From positions 124,001 to 188,000 of the forward strand of contig NZ_JAOQJC010000001.1 in assembly GCF_025567625.1 (NCBI RefSeq): 64,000 nt of DNA, read 5' to 3'. Position 1 is the stretch's first letter, and each line of letters starts with the position of its first letter. The stretch is from Paenibacillus sp. J5C2022 (GTDB lineage Bacteria > Bacillota > Bacilli > Paenibacillales > Paenibacillaceae). A program made the translations under genes and the position numbers. Below are positions 27,087 to 34,961 of the stretch, one piece after another. The notes beneath the pieces are model-generated. The model was not told where the DNA came from. It ran no database searches and saw only the letters and a program-made list of their open reading frames with translations.

Positions 27087-27862
27087 AGCTGCAGACGGAA
27101 GGCATTAAGAAACAGATTGGCGGAATTTCCTTGCTTGAGGATATTGCGCTGGACCTTCGTTCCGGAGAAATATACGGCATTATTGGCCCGAACGGGGTAG
27201 GCAAGTCCACACTGCTAGGCATTATGGCGGGTACGATCAAGCCGGATGAGGGAACGGTGCATCTGGACGGGCAGTCCATTGCACGGATGGAGCGCAAGCA
27301 GCTCGCGCGTCGTATGGCCGTCCTGCAGCAAGGCGGAATACCTCCGGTCGGATTTACGGTGCATGAAGTGGTCGCAATGGGCAGATACCCGCATCAGAGC
27401 TGGCTTGGAGGGGAAGGAGACGATCCGGAACCGATCATTGAAGACGCCTTGCATGCAATGGGACTGGAGAAGCTGAAGCGTCGCAGAATGCATCAGCTCA
27501 GCGGCGGGGAGCGGCAACGCGTGGCGCTTGCAAAGCTGATGGTGCAGAAACCGAAGGTGCTGCTGCTCGACGAGCCGACGACGTATCTGGACATCGGGTA
27601 TCAGTCCGGCTTGATGGACACAGTTAAGGAGTGGCAGCGGAAGGAAGGCTTGCTCGTCGTCGCCGTGCTTCATGATCTGAATCTGGCTTCTCTGTATTGC
27701 GATAAGCTGGCAGCCTTGCACGGCGGAACTATCGCGGCGTACGGGACGCCCGCAGAAGTCTTGACGGAGGAGCTGATCCGGTTCATGTATGGCACTGGAG
27801 CGACCATCGTTCCTCATCCGTCATGCGGTGTACCGCAGATGATGCTGCAGCCGGGGAAGTAG
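27083..27862 (+). CDS. btuD: Corrinoid ABC transporter ATP-binding protein
   Basis: The 259-residue ATPase has Walker A GPNGVGKST near residue 36, Q-loop VLQQGG, signature QLSGGERQR near residue 140, Walker B VLLLDEPTTYLDI and an H-loop in VLHDLNLAS. It energises the BtuC channel. GTG 27083 overlaps the btuC stop. Its position in the riboswitch-controlled operon makes corrinoid the likely cargo. Confidence 0.92.
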   Translation: MKLQTEGIKKQIGGISLLEDIALDLRSGEIYGIIGPNGVGKSTLLGIMAGTIKPDEGTVHLDGQSIARMERKQLARRMAVLQQGGIPPVGFTVHEVVAMGRYPHQSWLGGEGDDPEPIIEDALHAMGLEKLKRRRMHQLSGGERQRVALAKLMVQKPKVLLLDEPTTYLDIGYQSGLMDTVKEWQRKEGLLVVAVLHDLNLASLYCDKLAALHGGTIAAYGTPAEVLTEELIRFMYGTGATIVPHPSCGVPQMMLQPGK

Positions 27863-27931
27863 GGGAGGCGCCGGCTGGCGGAAGAGAGGGACATAAGGAT
27901 GATAGCAACTTGAGCGGGAGGATGAATCGCA

Positions 27932-29002
27932 ATGACAACGGAGAAGCGATATGAAGAACAACTGCAGGCAGCGATAGACGGCATACGTCCGTTCAATAAG
28001 GCATATGCGAGGCGGGCCAGACAGCATTCCGACGGCTTGACCAAGCCCCCGGGAAGTCTGGGCAGACTGGAGGATCTGGCTGCACAGCTGGCCGGCATTA
28101 CCGGCGAATTGTGGCCGGAGCTGTCGCGCAAGGCGGTCATCGTCATGGCCGCGGATCATGGTGTGTGCGAGGAGGGGGTAAGCGCCTTCCCATCAAGCGT
28201 AACGCCTCTGATGGTGCATAATTTCCTGGCGGGAGGAGCCGCTGTCAATGTGCTTGCCCGTCAAGCGGGTGCAGAGGTCGTCTGCGTCGACGTAGGAGTA
28301 GCAGCAGAGCTTGAGCATCCCATGCTGCTGAGCCGCAAAGTCATGATGGGCACGCACAATATGGCAAAAGGTGCGGCGATGAACCGCGAGCAAGCGCTGC
28401 AAGCGATACTGACAGGAATCGAAGTCGTCAGCTCACAAGCAGAGCAAGGGGTGAGACTGTTCGCGACAGGCGAGATGGGGATCGGCAATACGACGGCAAG
28501 CGCCGCTATCGCCTCCGTGCTTGCTGAGCTGTCGCCGGAGCAGGCTGTCGGCAGAGGCACCGGCATCTCCGACGAAGCGCTGGCGCACAAGGTGAAAGTG
28601 GTACAGCGCGCCATTGCCGTTAATGATCCGGATAGGAATGACCCTGTCGATGTGGTGGCGAAGGTGGGAGGACTGGAAATCGCAGGTCTCGCCGGCGTCT
28701 ATATCGGTGCGGCGATGAGGGGCTGTCCTGTCGTGGTAGACGGCTTCATCTCCTCTGCGGCGGCGCTTGTCGCTCTGAAGCTGGCGGAAGGCGTGAGACC
28801 GTATCTGATCGCCTCGCACTTGTCGCATGAGCAAGGTCATCGCCTGCTGCTGGAGAAGCTGGGACTGCAGCCGATGGTGCAGCTTGGCATGCGGCTCGGC
28901 GAAGGCACCGGCGCGGTGCTGGCTTTTCATTATGTGGAAGCGGCGCTTCGCCTGATGCAGGAAATGGCCACATTCGAGGATATCGGACTTGAGAACAGTT
29001 AG
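27932..29002 (+). CDS. cobT: Nicotinate-nucleotide--dimethylbenzimidazole phosphoribosyltransferase
   Basis: The 356-residue enzyme makes alpha-ribazole-5'-phosphate from nicotinate mononucleotide and a lower-ligand base, the start of nucleotide-loop assembly. Visible family motifs are LTKPPGSLGRLEDLA near residue 35, AADHGVCEEGVSAFP near 72, GEMGIGNTTASAA near 182, and GMRLGEGTGAVLAF near 318 with the catalytic glutamate. A GGGAGGATG stretch precedes ATG 27932. The 69-base gap after btuD is the longest within the operon and contains no clear terminator. Confidence 0.95.
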   Translation: MTTEKRYEEQLQAAIDGIRPFNKAYARRARQHSDGLTKPPGSLGRLEDLAAQLAGITGELWPELSRKAVIVMAADHGVCEEGVSAFPSSVTPLMVHNFLAGGAAVNVLARQAGAEVVCVDVGVAAELEHPMLLSRKVMMGTHNMAKGAAMNREQALQAILTGIEVVSSQAEQGVRLFATGEMGIGNTTASAAIASVLAELSPEQAVGRGTGISDEALAHKVKVVQRAIAVNDPDRNDPVDVVAKVGGLEIAGLAGVYIGAAMRGCPVVVDGFISSAAALVALKLAEGVRPYLIASHLSHEQGHRLLLEKLGLQPMVQLGMRLGEGTGAVLAFHYVEAALRLMQEMATFEDIGLENS

Positions 29003-29011
29003 CGGGAGGGG

Positions 29012-29602
29012 ATGGCATTGGCAATATTGATCACGGGCGGAGCCAGAAGCGGCAAGAGCGGCTTCGCGGAGCAATATGCGCAGCGGATTGCAAGCAGCGG
29101 CGTCTACATCGCCACCTGCCAGCCTTACGACGATGAGATGAGAGAGCGCGTCCGCAGACATCGGCAGGATCGGGAGATTGCGGGCTTCCGTTGGGTGACG
29201 AGAGAAGAGCCGCTTCGGGTCGCGGAGCTGCTGGAGGAGCTTCGCCGGCAAGGCGACTCGCTCGCCGCCGGGGGTGGGAAGGCTCCGGTCGTGCTTCTGG
29301 ACTGCCTCACGTTATGGCTCACCAATGTGCTGCTGCAGGAGGAAGCTGCGGAGAGCAGGCAATGCGACGGAGAGGCGGATCGTCTTGTGGAAGCGATCGT
29401 TCGTTACCCGTATCCCCTTCTGATCGTCACGAATGAAGTAGGAGACGGCATCGTGCCGGAATATCCGCTCGGCAGACAATTCCGTGACGAGGCGGGCAGG
29501 CTGAATCAAAGGATAGCCGCCGTCTGCGAACGGGTATTTCTGGTGACAGCGGGCATTCCGATCGATCTGCGGGCGGCGGCCTTCCGCTGGGAGGATATGT
29601 AA
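29012..29602 (+). CDS. cobU: Adenosylcobinamide kinase / adenosylcobinamide-phosphate guanylyltransferase
   Basis: The 196-residue bifunctional enzyme phosphorylates adenosylcobinamide and then attaches GMP. The P-loop ITGGARSGKS lies at residues 7-16, followed by YIATCQPYDDEM and the GTP-binding/guanylylation histidine region RRHRQDREIAGFRWVTREEP. LLDCLTLWLTNVLL and VTNEVGDGIVPEYPLGRQFR complete the family pattern. ATG 29012 sits only two bases after GGAGG; TTG 29018 in the same frame has better spacing, so the true start may be two codons later. It overlaps cbiB by one base (TAATG). Confidence 0.94.
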   Translation: MALAILITGGARSGKSGFAEQYAQRIASSGVYIATCQPYDDEMRERVRRHRQDREIAGFRWVTREEPLRVAELLEELRRQGDSLAAGGGKAPVVLLDCLTLWLTNVLLQEEAAESRQCDGEADRLVEAIVRYPYPLLIVTNEVGDGIVPEYPLGRQFRDEAGRLNQRIAAVCERVFLVTAGIPIDLRAAAFRWEDM

Positions 29603-30579
29603 TGCAGTACAGTCTGCAGGAGCTGCTGCTGCTGGCGATGGCTGCGATTGCAATCGATTGGCTTATAGGCGATCCCAGATGGCCTACTCATCCCGTCATA
29701 TGGATCGGCCGGCTGATCGGACGTTTGGAGCGGGCATGGCTGCGTCAGGACGGCTGTCAGCGCAGCGGTGAGAAGCGAATGTACGGGATTCTGTTGACTG
29801 TCATTGTATTGGCCGCAAGCTGGGGGACGATGTGGGGGATCGTGAAGCTTGCCGATATGGTTCACACATGGCTGGGCTACGCGGTGAGCGCCTGGTTCAT
29901 CTCCACGACGATTGCCGTGAAGGGCTTGAAGGAAGCGGCGATGTCCGTCTATCGACCGCTGATCGAGGGCAATCTTGGCGAAGCAAGGAAATATGTCGGT
30001 TATATCGTGGGGCGAGACACGGACAGTCTCGATGAGTCTGAAGCTGTCCGCGCTACGGTGGAGACTGTAGCGGAGAATACCGTAGACGCTTTCGTCTCGC
30101 CGATACTGTTCGCCTTGCTTGGCGGAGCGCCGCTGGCCATGTTGTACAGGGCAGCGAATACACTGGATTCCATGGTCGGCTACCGCAACGACAAGTACTC
30201 CGACTTCGGCTGGTGCTCGGCCCGCACCGATGATGTTTTGAATTACATACCCGCCAGATTGACCGGCCTTATGATGGTTGTCGCGGCTTATCTGCTGCCC
30301 GGGCTGGACGGAAGACGCAGCTGGCGTGCTATGCGGACATTCGCCGGCAGCCACCCAAGCCCGAACAGCGGCATACCGGAATCCGCCGCCGCGGGTGCCC
30401 TTGGCGTACAGCTTGGCGGCAGCAACCGCTACTTTGGCGTCATGAGCGAACGGGCGCGCATGGGCTGGCCGCTGCAATCACTGCAGCGTTGCCATATCAG
30501 GCAGAGCGTGAGGCTGCTGTACGCGGTCAGCATAATCATATGGATAGGAGTGATGCTCACATGGCTCATATGCGCTTGA
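29602..30579 (+). CDS. cbiB: Adenosylcobinamide-phosphate synthase (membrane protein)
   Basis: The 325-residue polytopic protein joins adenosylcobyric acid to (R)-1-aminopropanol phosphate. Motifs are IDWLIGDPRWPTHPVIWIGR near residue 13, GRDTDSLDESEAVRATVETV near residue 134, ENTVDAF, and YRAANTLDSMVGYRNDKYSDFGW near residue 182. A final SGIPESAAAGALGVQLGG follows. All are typical of CbiB/CobD(Pseudomonas). Start and end overlap the neighbouring genes. Confidence 0.94.
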   Translation: MQYSLQELLLLAMAAIAIDWLIGDPRWPTHPVIWIGRLIGRLERAWLRQDGCQRSGEKRMYGILLTVIVLAASWGTMWGIVKLADMVHTWLGYAVSAWFISTTIAVKGLKEAAMSVYRPLIEGNLGEARKYVGYIVGRDTDSLDESEAVRATVETVAENTVDAFVSPILFALLGGAPLAMLYRAANTLDSMVGYRNDKYSDFGWCSARTDDVLNYIPARLTGLMMVVAAYLLPGLDGRRSWRAMRTFAGSHPSPNSGIPESAAAGALGVQLGGSNRYFGVMSERARMGWPLQSLQRCHIRQSVRLLYAVSIIIWIGVMLTWLICA

Positions 30580-31391
30580 GAGAGCATGGTTATGCGATAG
30601 CGGCTGCCGTCCAATTCCTGACGCGGATTCCGGTTCCGCTGAATGTGCCATTCACGCCTCCTGTTCTGACCAGAAGCATTGCTTACTTCCCGGTTGCCGG
30701 ATTGGCCATTGGGACGCTGCTTGCGGCTGCTTCGTGGCTGCTGTCTCACTTGCTTCCGCCATGGCCTTCCGCTGTTCTGCTCGTGGCGTTATGGGCGGCG
30801 CTGACGGGCGGTCTGCATCTGGACGGATGGATGGACACGGCTGACGGTGTGCTCAGCCACCGCTCACGCGAGCGGATGCTTGACATCATGAAGGACAGCC
30901 GCGTCGGAGCGATGGGCGTACTTGCCGCTGTGCTGTTGCTTATGCTGAAAGCTTCTCTCATTGCAGAGCTGTTGACGGCTGGTGACGCCGGCAGTGAAGC
31001 GGGGGCAATACCATTGGCTGCCGTATGGATCTTGGCTTGCTGCTGGAGCCGCTCCTGGATGGGAGCAGCGATTGCCTGGTGGAAGACTGCACGGCAAGGT
31101 GAAGGAATGGCCAATTTATTTAATGGTGTTAACAATAAAAACATTGGTTTTTCAGCGATTTTGTCGCTCTTGATTTCATTTGCAGCATTAATGATTAATG
31201 AAGTTAACTATATGAACGCTTTGATGATTGCCGCTTCGGCCTTGATCTTGACAGTTTTAGCGGGGACGGCATCGGCCGCTTCATTGAACCGAAAGCTTGG
31301 CGGTCTGACCGGAGATACGTACGGTGCGATGAACGAAGCGCTGGAGACACTGCTGCTGCTCGCCGTTGTCATATGGCGACATATAGGATAA
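30561..31391 (+). CDS. cobS: Adenosylcobinamide-GDP ribazoletransferase
   Basis: The 276-residue membrane enzyme performs the last joining step, attaching alpha-ribazole(-phosphate) to adenosylcobinamide-GDP. It has FLTRIPVP near residue 16, TRSIAYFPVAGLAIG, LHLDGWMDTADG near residue 90 with the acidic metal site, and a KDSRVGAMG loop. ATG 30561 has AGGAG ten bases upstream and overlaps the cbiB end. A stretch at about 31105-31230 is strikingly AT-rich compared with the flanking GC-rich sequence, although the frame and membrane pattern continue through it. Confidence 0.93.
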   Translation: MAHMRLREHGYAIAAAVQFLTRIPVPLNVPFTPPVLTRSIAYFPVAGLAIGTLLAAASWLLSHLLPPWPSAVLLVALWAALTGGLHLDGWMDTADGVLSHRSRERMLDIMKDSRVGAMGVLAAVLLLMLKASLIAELLTAGDAGSEAGAIPLAAVWILACCWSRSWMGAAIAWWKTARQGEGMANLFNGVNNKNIGFSAILSLLISFAALMINEVNYMNALMIAASALILTVLAGTASAASLNRKLGGLTGDTYGAMNEALETLLLLAVVIWRHIG

Positions 31392-31418
31392 GAAGAAGGT
31401 AGAAAGGACGATGTCGAT

Positions 31419-32519
31419 ATGCTGGAACGATTTGGACATGGGGGAGACTTGACGACTGCAACGGAAGCGTTCGGAAGAGAATCCGCTCACTTCCTGGACT
31501 TCAGCTCCAATATGAATCCGCTTGGCCCGCCGGAGTACGTCGGGGATATCGTGCAGCAATACATACAGCGGATACAGGCTTACCCCGATCCTGCATCCCG
31601 CATGCTTAAGGAACTATTGTCGAATCTGTACGGCATTGACGAGAAATGTCTGCTGATCGGCAATGGAGCGGCGGAACTGATCGATCTGGCGGTTAGAGCC
31701 ATTGCTCCGGAAGCGGCAGCCGTCGTGTCGCCTTGCTTCTCGGAATATGCCGATGCGGTATGCAAGGTGGGAGGCCGGCTTCACCGCATCCCGTTGTCGG
31801 CGCAGTCCGGCTTCGAGCTGGGGCAAGATCAGCTCCAGCAGGCGGCGCAGTCGGGTGTAGGACTGTATATGCTGGGAAGCCCGAACAATCCCACTGGGCG
31901 ATTAATGGACCGGAAGCTAATCGAACAGCTGCTGGACAGCGGAGCATATGTGGTGCTGGATGAAGCTTTTCTTGATTTCGTACCGGGCTCGGAGACGCTG
32001 ACTATGGTAGCGGAAGCTGCGCGCCACTCTCGTCTGATCGTCATTCGCTCCATGACGAAGTTCTATGCCGTTCCCGGCATTCGGCTCGGTTACGCAGCAG
32101 CTGCTCCTGAGTTAATCGCTGGCATGAGAAGCCTGCAAGTGCCATGGAGCGTGAATTCACTGGCCCAATCGATTGGTGAAGCTGTGATCGGAGACATGCC
32201 GTTCGTTAGCCGTACGCTGGCATGGCTTGGCGAGGAGCGGACTTGGCTTGCGAAGAAATTGACCAAGCTCGGGTTTATCGTAACGCCAAGCGATGCGAAC
32301 TATTTGCTGCTGCGGCTGCCGGAGAGGATGAAGCTGAATGCTTCCGGCTTGCAGGAAGCGATGGGGAGAACGGGCGTGCTCATCCGCGATGCTTCCTTAT
32401 TTCCTGGCCTGGACGAACGATATATTCGAGTGGCAGTGAAGCTGCGCGAGCAGAATGCGAGTCTGCTGGAGAGATTGACGGAGATGATGGCGGAAGGCAA
32501 GGAGGGGGAACTCGCATGA
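31419..32519 (+). CDS. cobD: L-threonine-O-3-phosphate decarboxylase
   Basis: The 366-residue PLP enzyme supplies (R)-1-aminopropanol phosphate for CbiB. It shows FGHGGDL at the N-terminus, DFSSNMNPLGPP near residue 30, GSPNNPTGR near residue 155, VLDEAFLDF near 180, and the PLP lysine in RSMTKFYAVPGIRLGYA near 212. The name follows the Salmonella convention. Free threonine phosphate must come from a kinase such as PduX or BluE, which is not in this window. The stop overlaps the cobQ start (ATGA). Confidence 0.92.
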   Translation: MLERFGHGGDLTTATEAFGRESAHFLDFSSNMNPLGPPEYVGDIVQQYIQRIQAYPDPASRMLKELLSNLYGIDEKCLLIGNGAAELIDLAVRAIAPEAAAVVSPCFSEYADAVCKVGGRLHRIPLSAQSGFELGQDQLQQAAQSGVGLYMLGSPNNPTGRLMDRKLIEQLLDSGAYVVLDEAFLDFVPGSETLTMVAEAARHSRLIVIRSMTKFYAVPGIRLGYAAAAPELIAGMRSLQVPWSVNSLAQSIGEAVIGDMPFVSRTLAWLGEERTWLAKKLTKLGFIVTPSDANYLLLRLPERMKLNASGLQEAMGRTGVLIRDASLFPGLDERYIRVAVKLREQNASLLERLTEMMAEGKEGELA

Positions 32520-34108
32520 GGGCAAAGGAATGGCAAGCGGAGAGCGGCATGGCGGCGGGTCGTACGCTGATGATTCAGGGAACGGCTTCCGATGTCGGCA
32601 AGAGCGTCGTCACCGCCGCTCTCTGCCGCATATTCAAGCAGGATGGATATCGTCCCGCACCGTTCAAATCGCAAAATATGTCGCTTAACTCCTATGTGAC
32701 GGCAGACGGCAAGGAGATTGGTCGGGCGCAAGCCATGCAGGCTGACGCTTGCGGCATAACGGCTACTACCGATATGAATCCGATTCTGCTGAAGCCGTCA
32801 GGAGACATGCGCTCGCAGGTCGTTGTGCACGGCAAGCCGCTTCGGGATTACGAGGCGGCGGAATACCGGAGCCAGTACTTGCCCGTAGCGGGCGGAATTG
32901 TCCGGGAAGCGCTGCAGCGGCTCCGTTCCCGACACGATATTGTCGTGTTGGAGGGAGCGGGCAGCCCGGCTGAGATCAATCTGAAGGACAGAGATATCGT
33001 TAATATGCAGATGGCCGAATGGGCGGAGGCATCAGTCATATTGGTGGCGGATATTGACCGGGGCGGCGTGTTCGCCGCTATCGTCGGCACGTTGGAGCTG
33101 CTGGAGAAGAAGGAGCGCGACCGGGTATGCGGCTTCATTATCAACAAGTTCAGGGGCGATCTGTCGCTGTTGCAGCCTGGGCTTTCCTGGTTGGAGGAGC
33201 GGACAGGCAAGCCGGTGCTGGGGGTGCTGTCCCACTTGCCGGATCTGGCTCTGGAGGACGAGGACTCCTTGGCGATCGGCAGCCAATCGCCGTCATCTTC
33301 CAAGTATTTTGAAGGGATGCAACAGGAGCGTCTGGATGTTGTCGTGCTGAGGCTGCCCCGCATCTCCAACTTCACCGACATGGACCCGCTGCGCTTCGAG
33401 GCGGATGTGTCATTGCGCTATGTCAGCTCTCCCGAGCAGTGGGGGAATCCGGACGCTGTCATCGTACCGGGCAGCAAAAATACGCTGGAGGATCTTGCTT
33501 GGCTTCGTGAGCAAGGTCTGGAATCGCTGCTGCTGAACCATAAGGAACGGGGAGGATGGACTGTCGGCATATGTGGCGGCTATGAAATGATGGGATTGGA
33601 GCTATCTGACCCGCAAGGGGTAGAGTCTTCCGAAGGCTCCATGACAGGAATGGGGCTGTTCCCGTTCCGCATCCTGTTCGGAGAAGAGAAAACGACGCTT
33701 CAAGTGCGAGGACGCGCCCGCATAACTTCCTTACATGAAGAGACAGATATCGAAGGATACGAAATTCATATGGGAGCCGTGGAATGGATGAAGCCTCCGG
33801 AACATCAGCCGTTTCGTATAGCGTGCGGCAAGCAGAATGAGCGACCGGAAGGTGCCGCCTCGCCGGATGGTCGCACATGGGGCACGTTTCTGCACGGCAT
33901 CTTTCAGAACGATGCCTTCAGACGGCAATGGCTGAACGATATCCGGACAAGCAAAGGGTGGGCTGCTCTGGAGGGAGAGGCCATCGGCATTCCGTTCCGG
34001 CGGCGCAGGGAAACGGCATTCGACCGGTTGGCCGAACATGCAAGGATGTGTCTGAACGTTCCGCTCATATACGATATAGCCGGATTGAGGAAGGAGTCGA
34101 GCCATTAA
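32516..34108 (+). CDS. cobQ: Cobyric acid synthase
   Basis: The 530-residue glutamine-dependent amidase converts adenosylcobyrinic acid a,c-diamide to adenosylcobyric acid. The N-terminal dethiobiotin-synthetase-like domain has MIQGTASDVGKSVVTAALCR near residue 19, KSQNMSLNSYVT and VVLEGAGSPAEINL. The C-terminal GATase domain has VIVPGSKNTLEDL, GICGGYEMMG (catalytic Cys near residue 353) and GTFLHGIF with the triad histidine. ATG 32516 overlaps cobD; GGAGGGGG lies upstream. Its substrate comes only from corrin-ring synthesis, and no ring-synthesis gene is in the window. Confidence 0.94.
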   Translation: MRAKEWQAESGMAAGRTLMIQGTASDVGKSVVTAALCRIFKQDGYRPAPFKSQNMSLNSYVTADGKEIGRAQAMQADACGITATTDMNPILLKPSGDMRSQVVVHGKPLRDYEAAEYRSQYLPVAGGIVREALQRLRSRHDIVVLEGAGSPAEINLKDRDIVNMQMAEWAEASVILVADIDRGGVFAAIVGTLELLEKKERDRVCGFIINKFRGDLSLLQPGLSWLEERTGKPVLGVLSHLPDLALEDEDSLAIGSQSPSSSKYFEGMQQERLDVVVLRLPRISNFTDMDPLRFEADVSLRYVSSPEQWGNPDAVIVPGSKNTLEDLAWLREQGLESLLLNHKERGGWTVGICGGYEMMGLELSDPQGVESSEGSMTGMGLFPFRILFGEEKTTLQVRGRARITSLHEETDIEGYEIHMGAVEWMKPPEHQPFRIACGKQNERPEGAASPDGRTWGTFLHGIFQNDAFRRQWLNDIRTSKGWAALEGEAIGIPFRRRRETAFDRLAEHARMCLNVPLIYDIAGLRKESSH

Positions 34109-34815
34109 TGCAACCATTTCGCATTGGTAACGAATATGTGTCTCGGCTATGCCCAGGCGTTCAACTATTATTGAAGGAAGACAGGATCGAGCTTCAGAGC
34201 CAGGAGCCGTTATATGCGCTTAGCAGCGCCGTATGGCCGGGAGGATTCTCGGAGGCGGATGCGATGGTGAACTGGAAGGTGCCGCTGACGTATCAATGCG
34301 ACGATCCCGTACGGGATATACGCGAACAGTGCGTGCAATGGGGATACAATTCCGAGCGGACGGTCGGCTTCATTACGGCGGCCAAGCTGACACATGCTGC
34401 CGTGCAGGAATCTGAAGGGGATGGCTTCAAGCTGCTCTGCTGCACGACCTCGGGAACGAAGAATGCGGCAAGGGCGGGCTTGCCGAGAAAGACGTTCCCA
34501 TCGTATATGCCCGGTACCATCAATACGATGATTGTTATTGATGGGGAGTTGTCCGAGTCTGCAATGGTGAACGCGGTCATTACTGCGACGGAAGCGAAGA
34601 CGGCCGCCCTCCAGAAGCTGGGAATCGTCGAGCGGGCGAACGGGGAATCCGCGACTGGAACGACGACGGACGCCATTGCGATTGCCGTTACACAGAATAT
34701 GAGCTGGGGAGTCAAGCACGTGTATGCCGGCTCAGCCACCTCGTTGGGCTGCACGCTTGCCGAGGCTGTCTACAGGTCTGTGTACGTGGCCTGCAAGACC
34801 CAGGACGAAGATTGA
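34108..34815 (+). CDS. cbiZ: Adenosylcobinamide amidohydrolase
   Basis: The 235-residue product matches CbiZ, which cuts the aminopropanol arm off adenosylcobinamide and similar corrinoids to give adenosylcobyric acid for reuse. Characteristic segments are VNWKVPLTYQCDDPVRDI near residue 52, VGFITAAKL near 86, LCCTTSGTKNAARAG near 109, PGTINTMIVIDG near 132 and a late ATGTTTDAIAIA near 189. ATG 34108 shares a base with the cobQ stop codon (TAATG). As the last gene of the operon it points to corrinoid remodelling, that is, replacing foreign lower ligands on imported corrinoids. Confidence 0.9.
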   Translation: MQPFRIGNEYVSRLCPGVQLLLKEDRIELQSQEPLYALSSAVWPGGFSEADAMVNWKVPLTYQCDDPVRDIREQCVQWGYNSERTVGFITAAKLTHAAVQESEGDGFKLLCCTTSGTKNAARAGLPRKTFPSYMPGTINTMIVIDGELSESAMVNAVITATEAKTAALQKLGIVERANGESATGTTTDAIAIAVTQNMSWGVKHVYAGSATSLGCTLAEAVYRSVYVACKTQDED

Positions 34816-34961
34816 GTACTGGTAGCCAATCAGGCATGTTGGGAATCGGTGCAACTTTTCTGAATGTGTGACGTTTATAGGTTGACCGGTTTCTTATTGT
34901 CTTTTTGAGCATAATGATGATGCCGGATTGATATTGTAAACGATGAAAAGGGGCCAGATGA

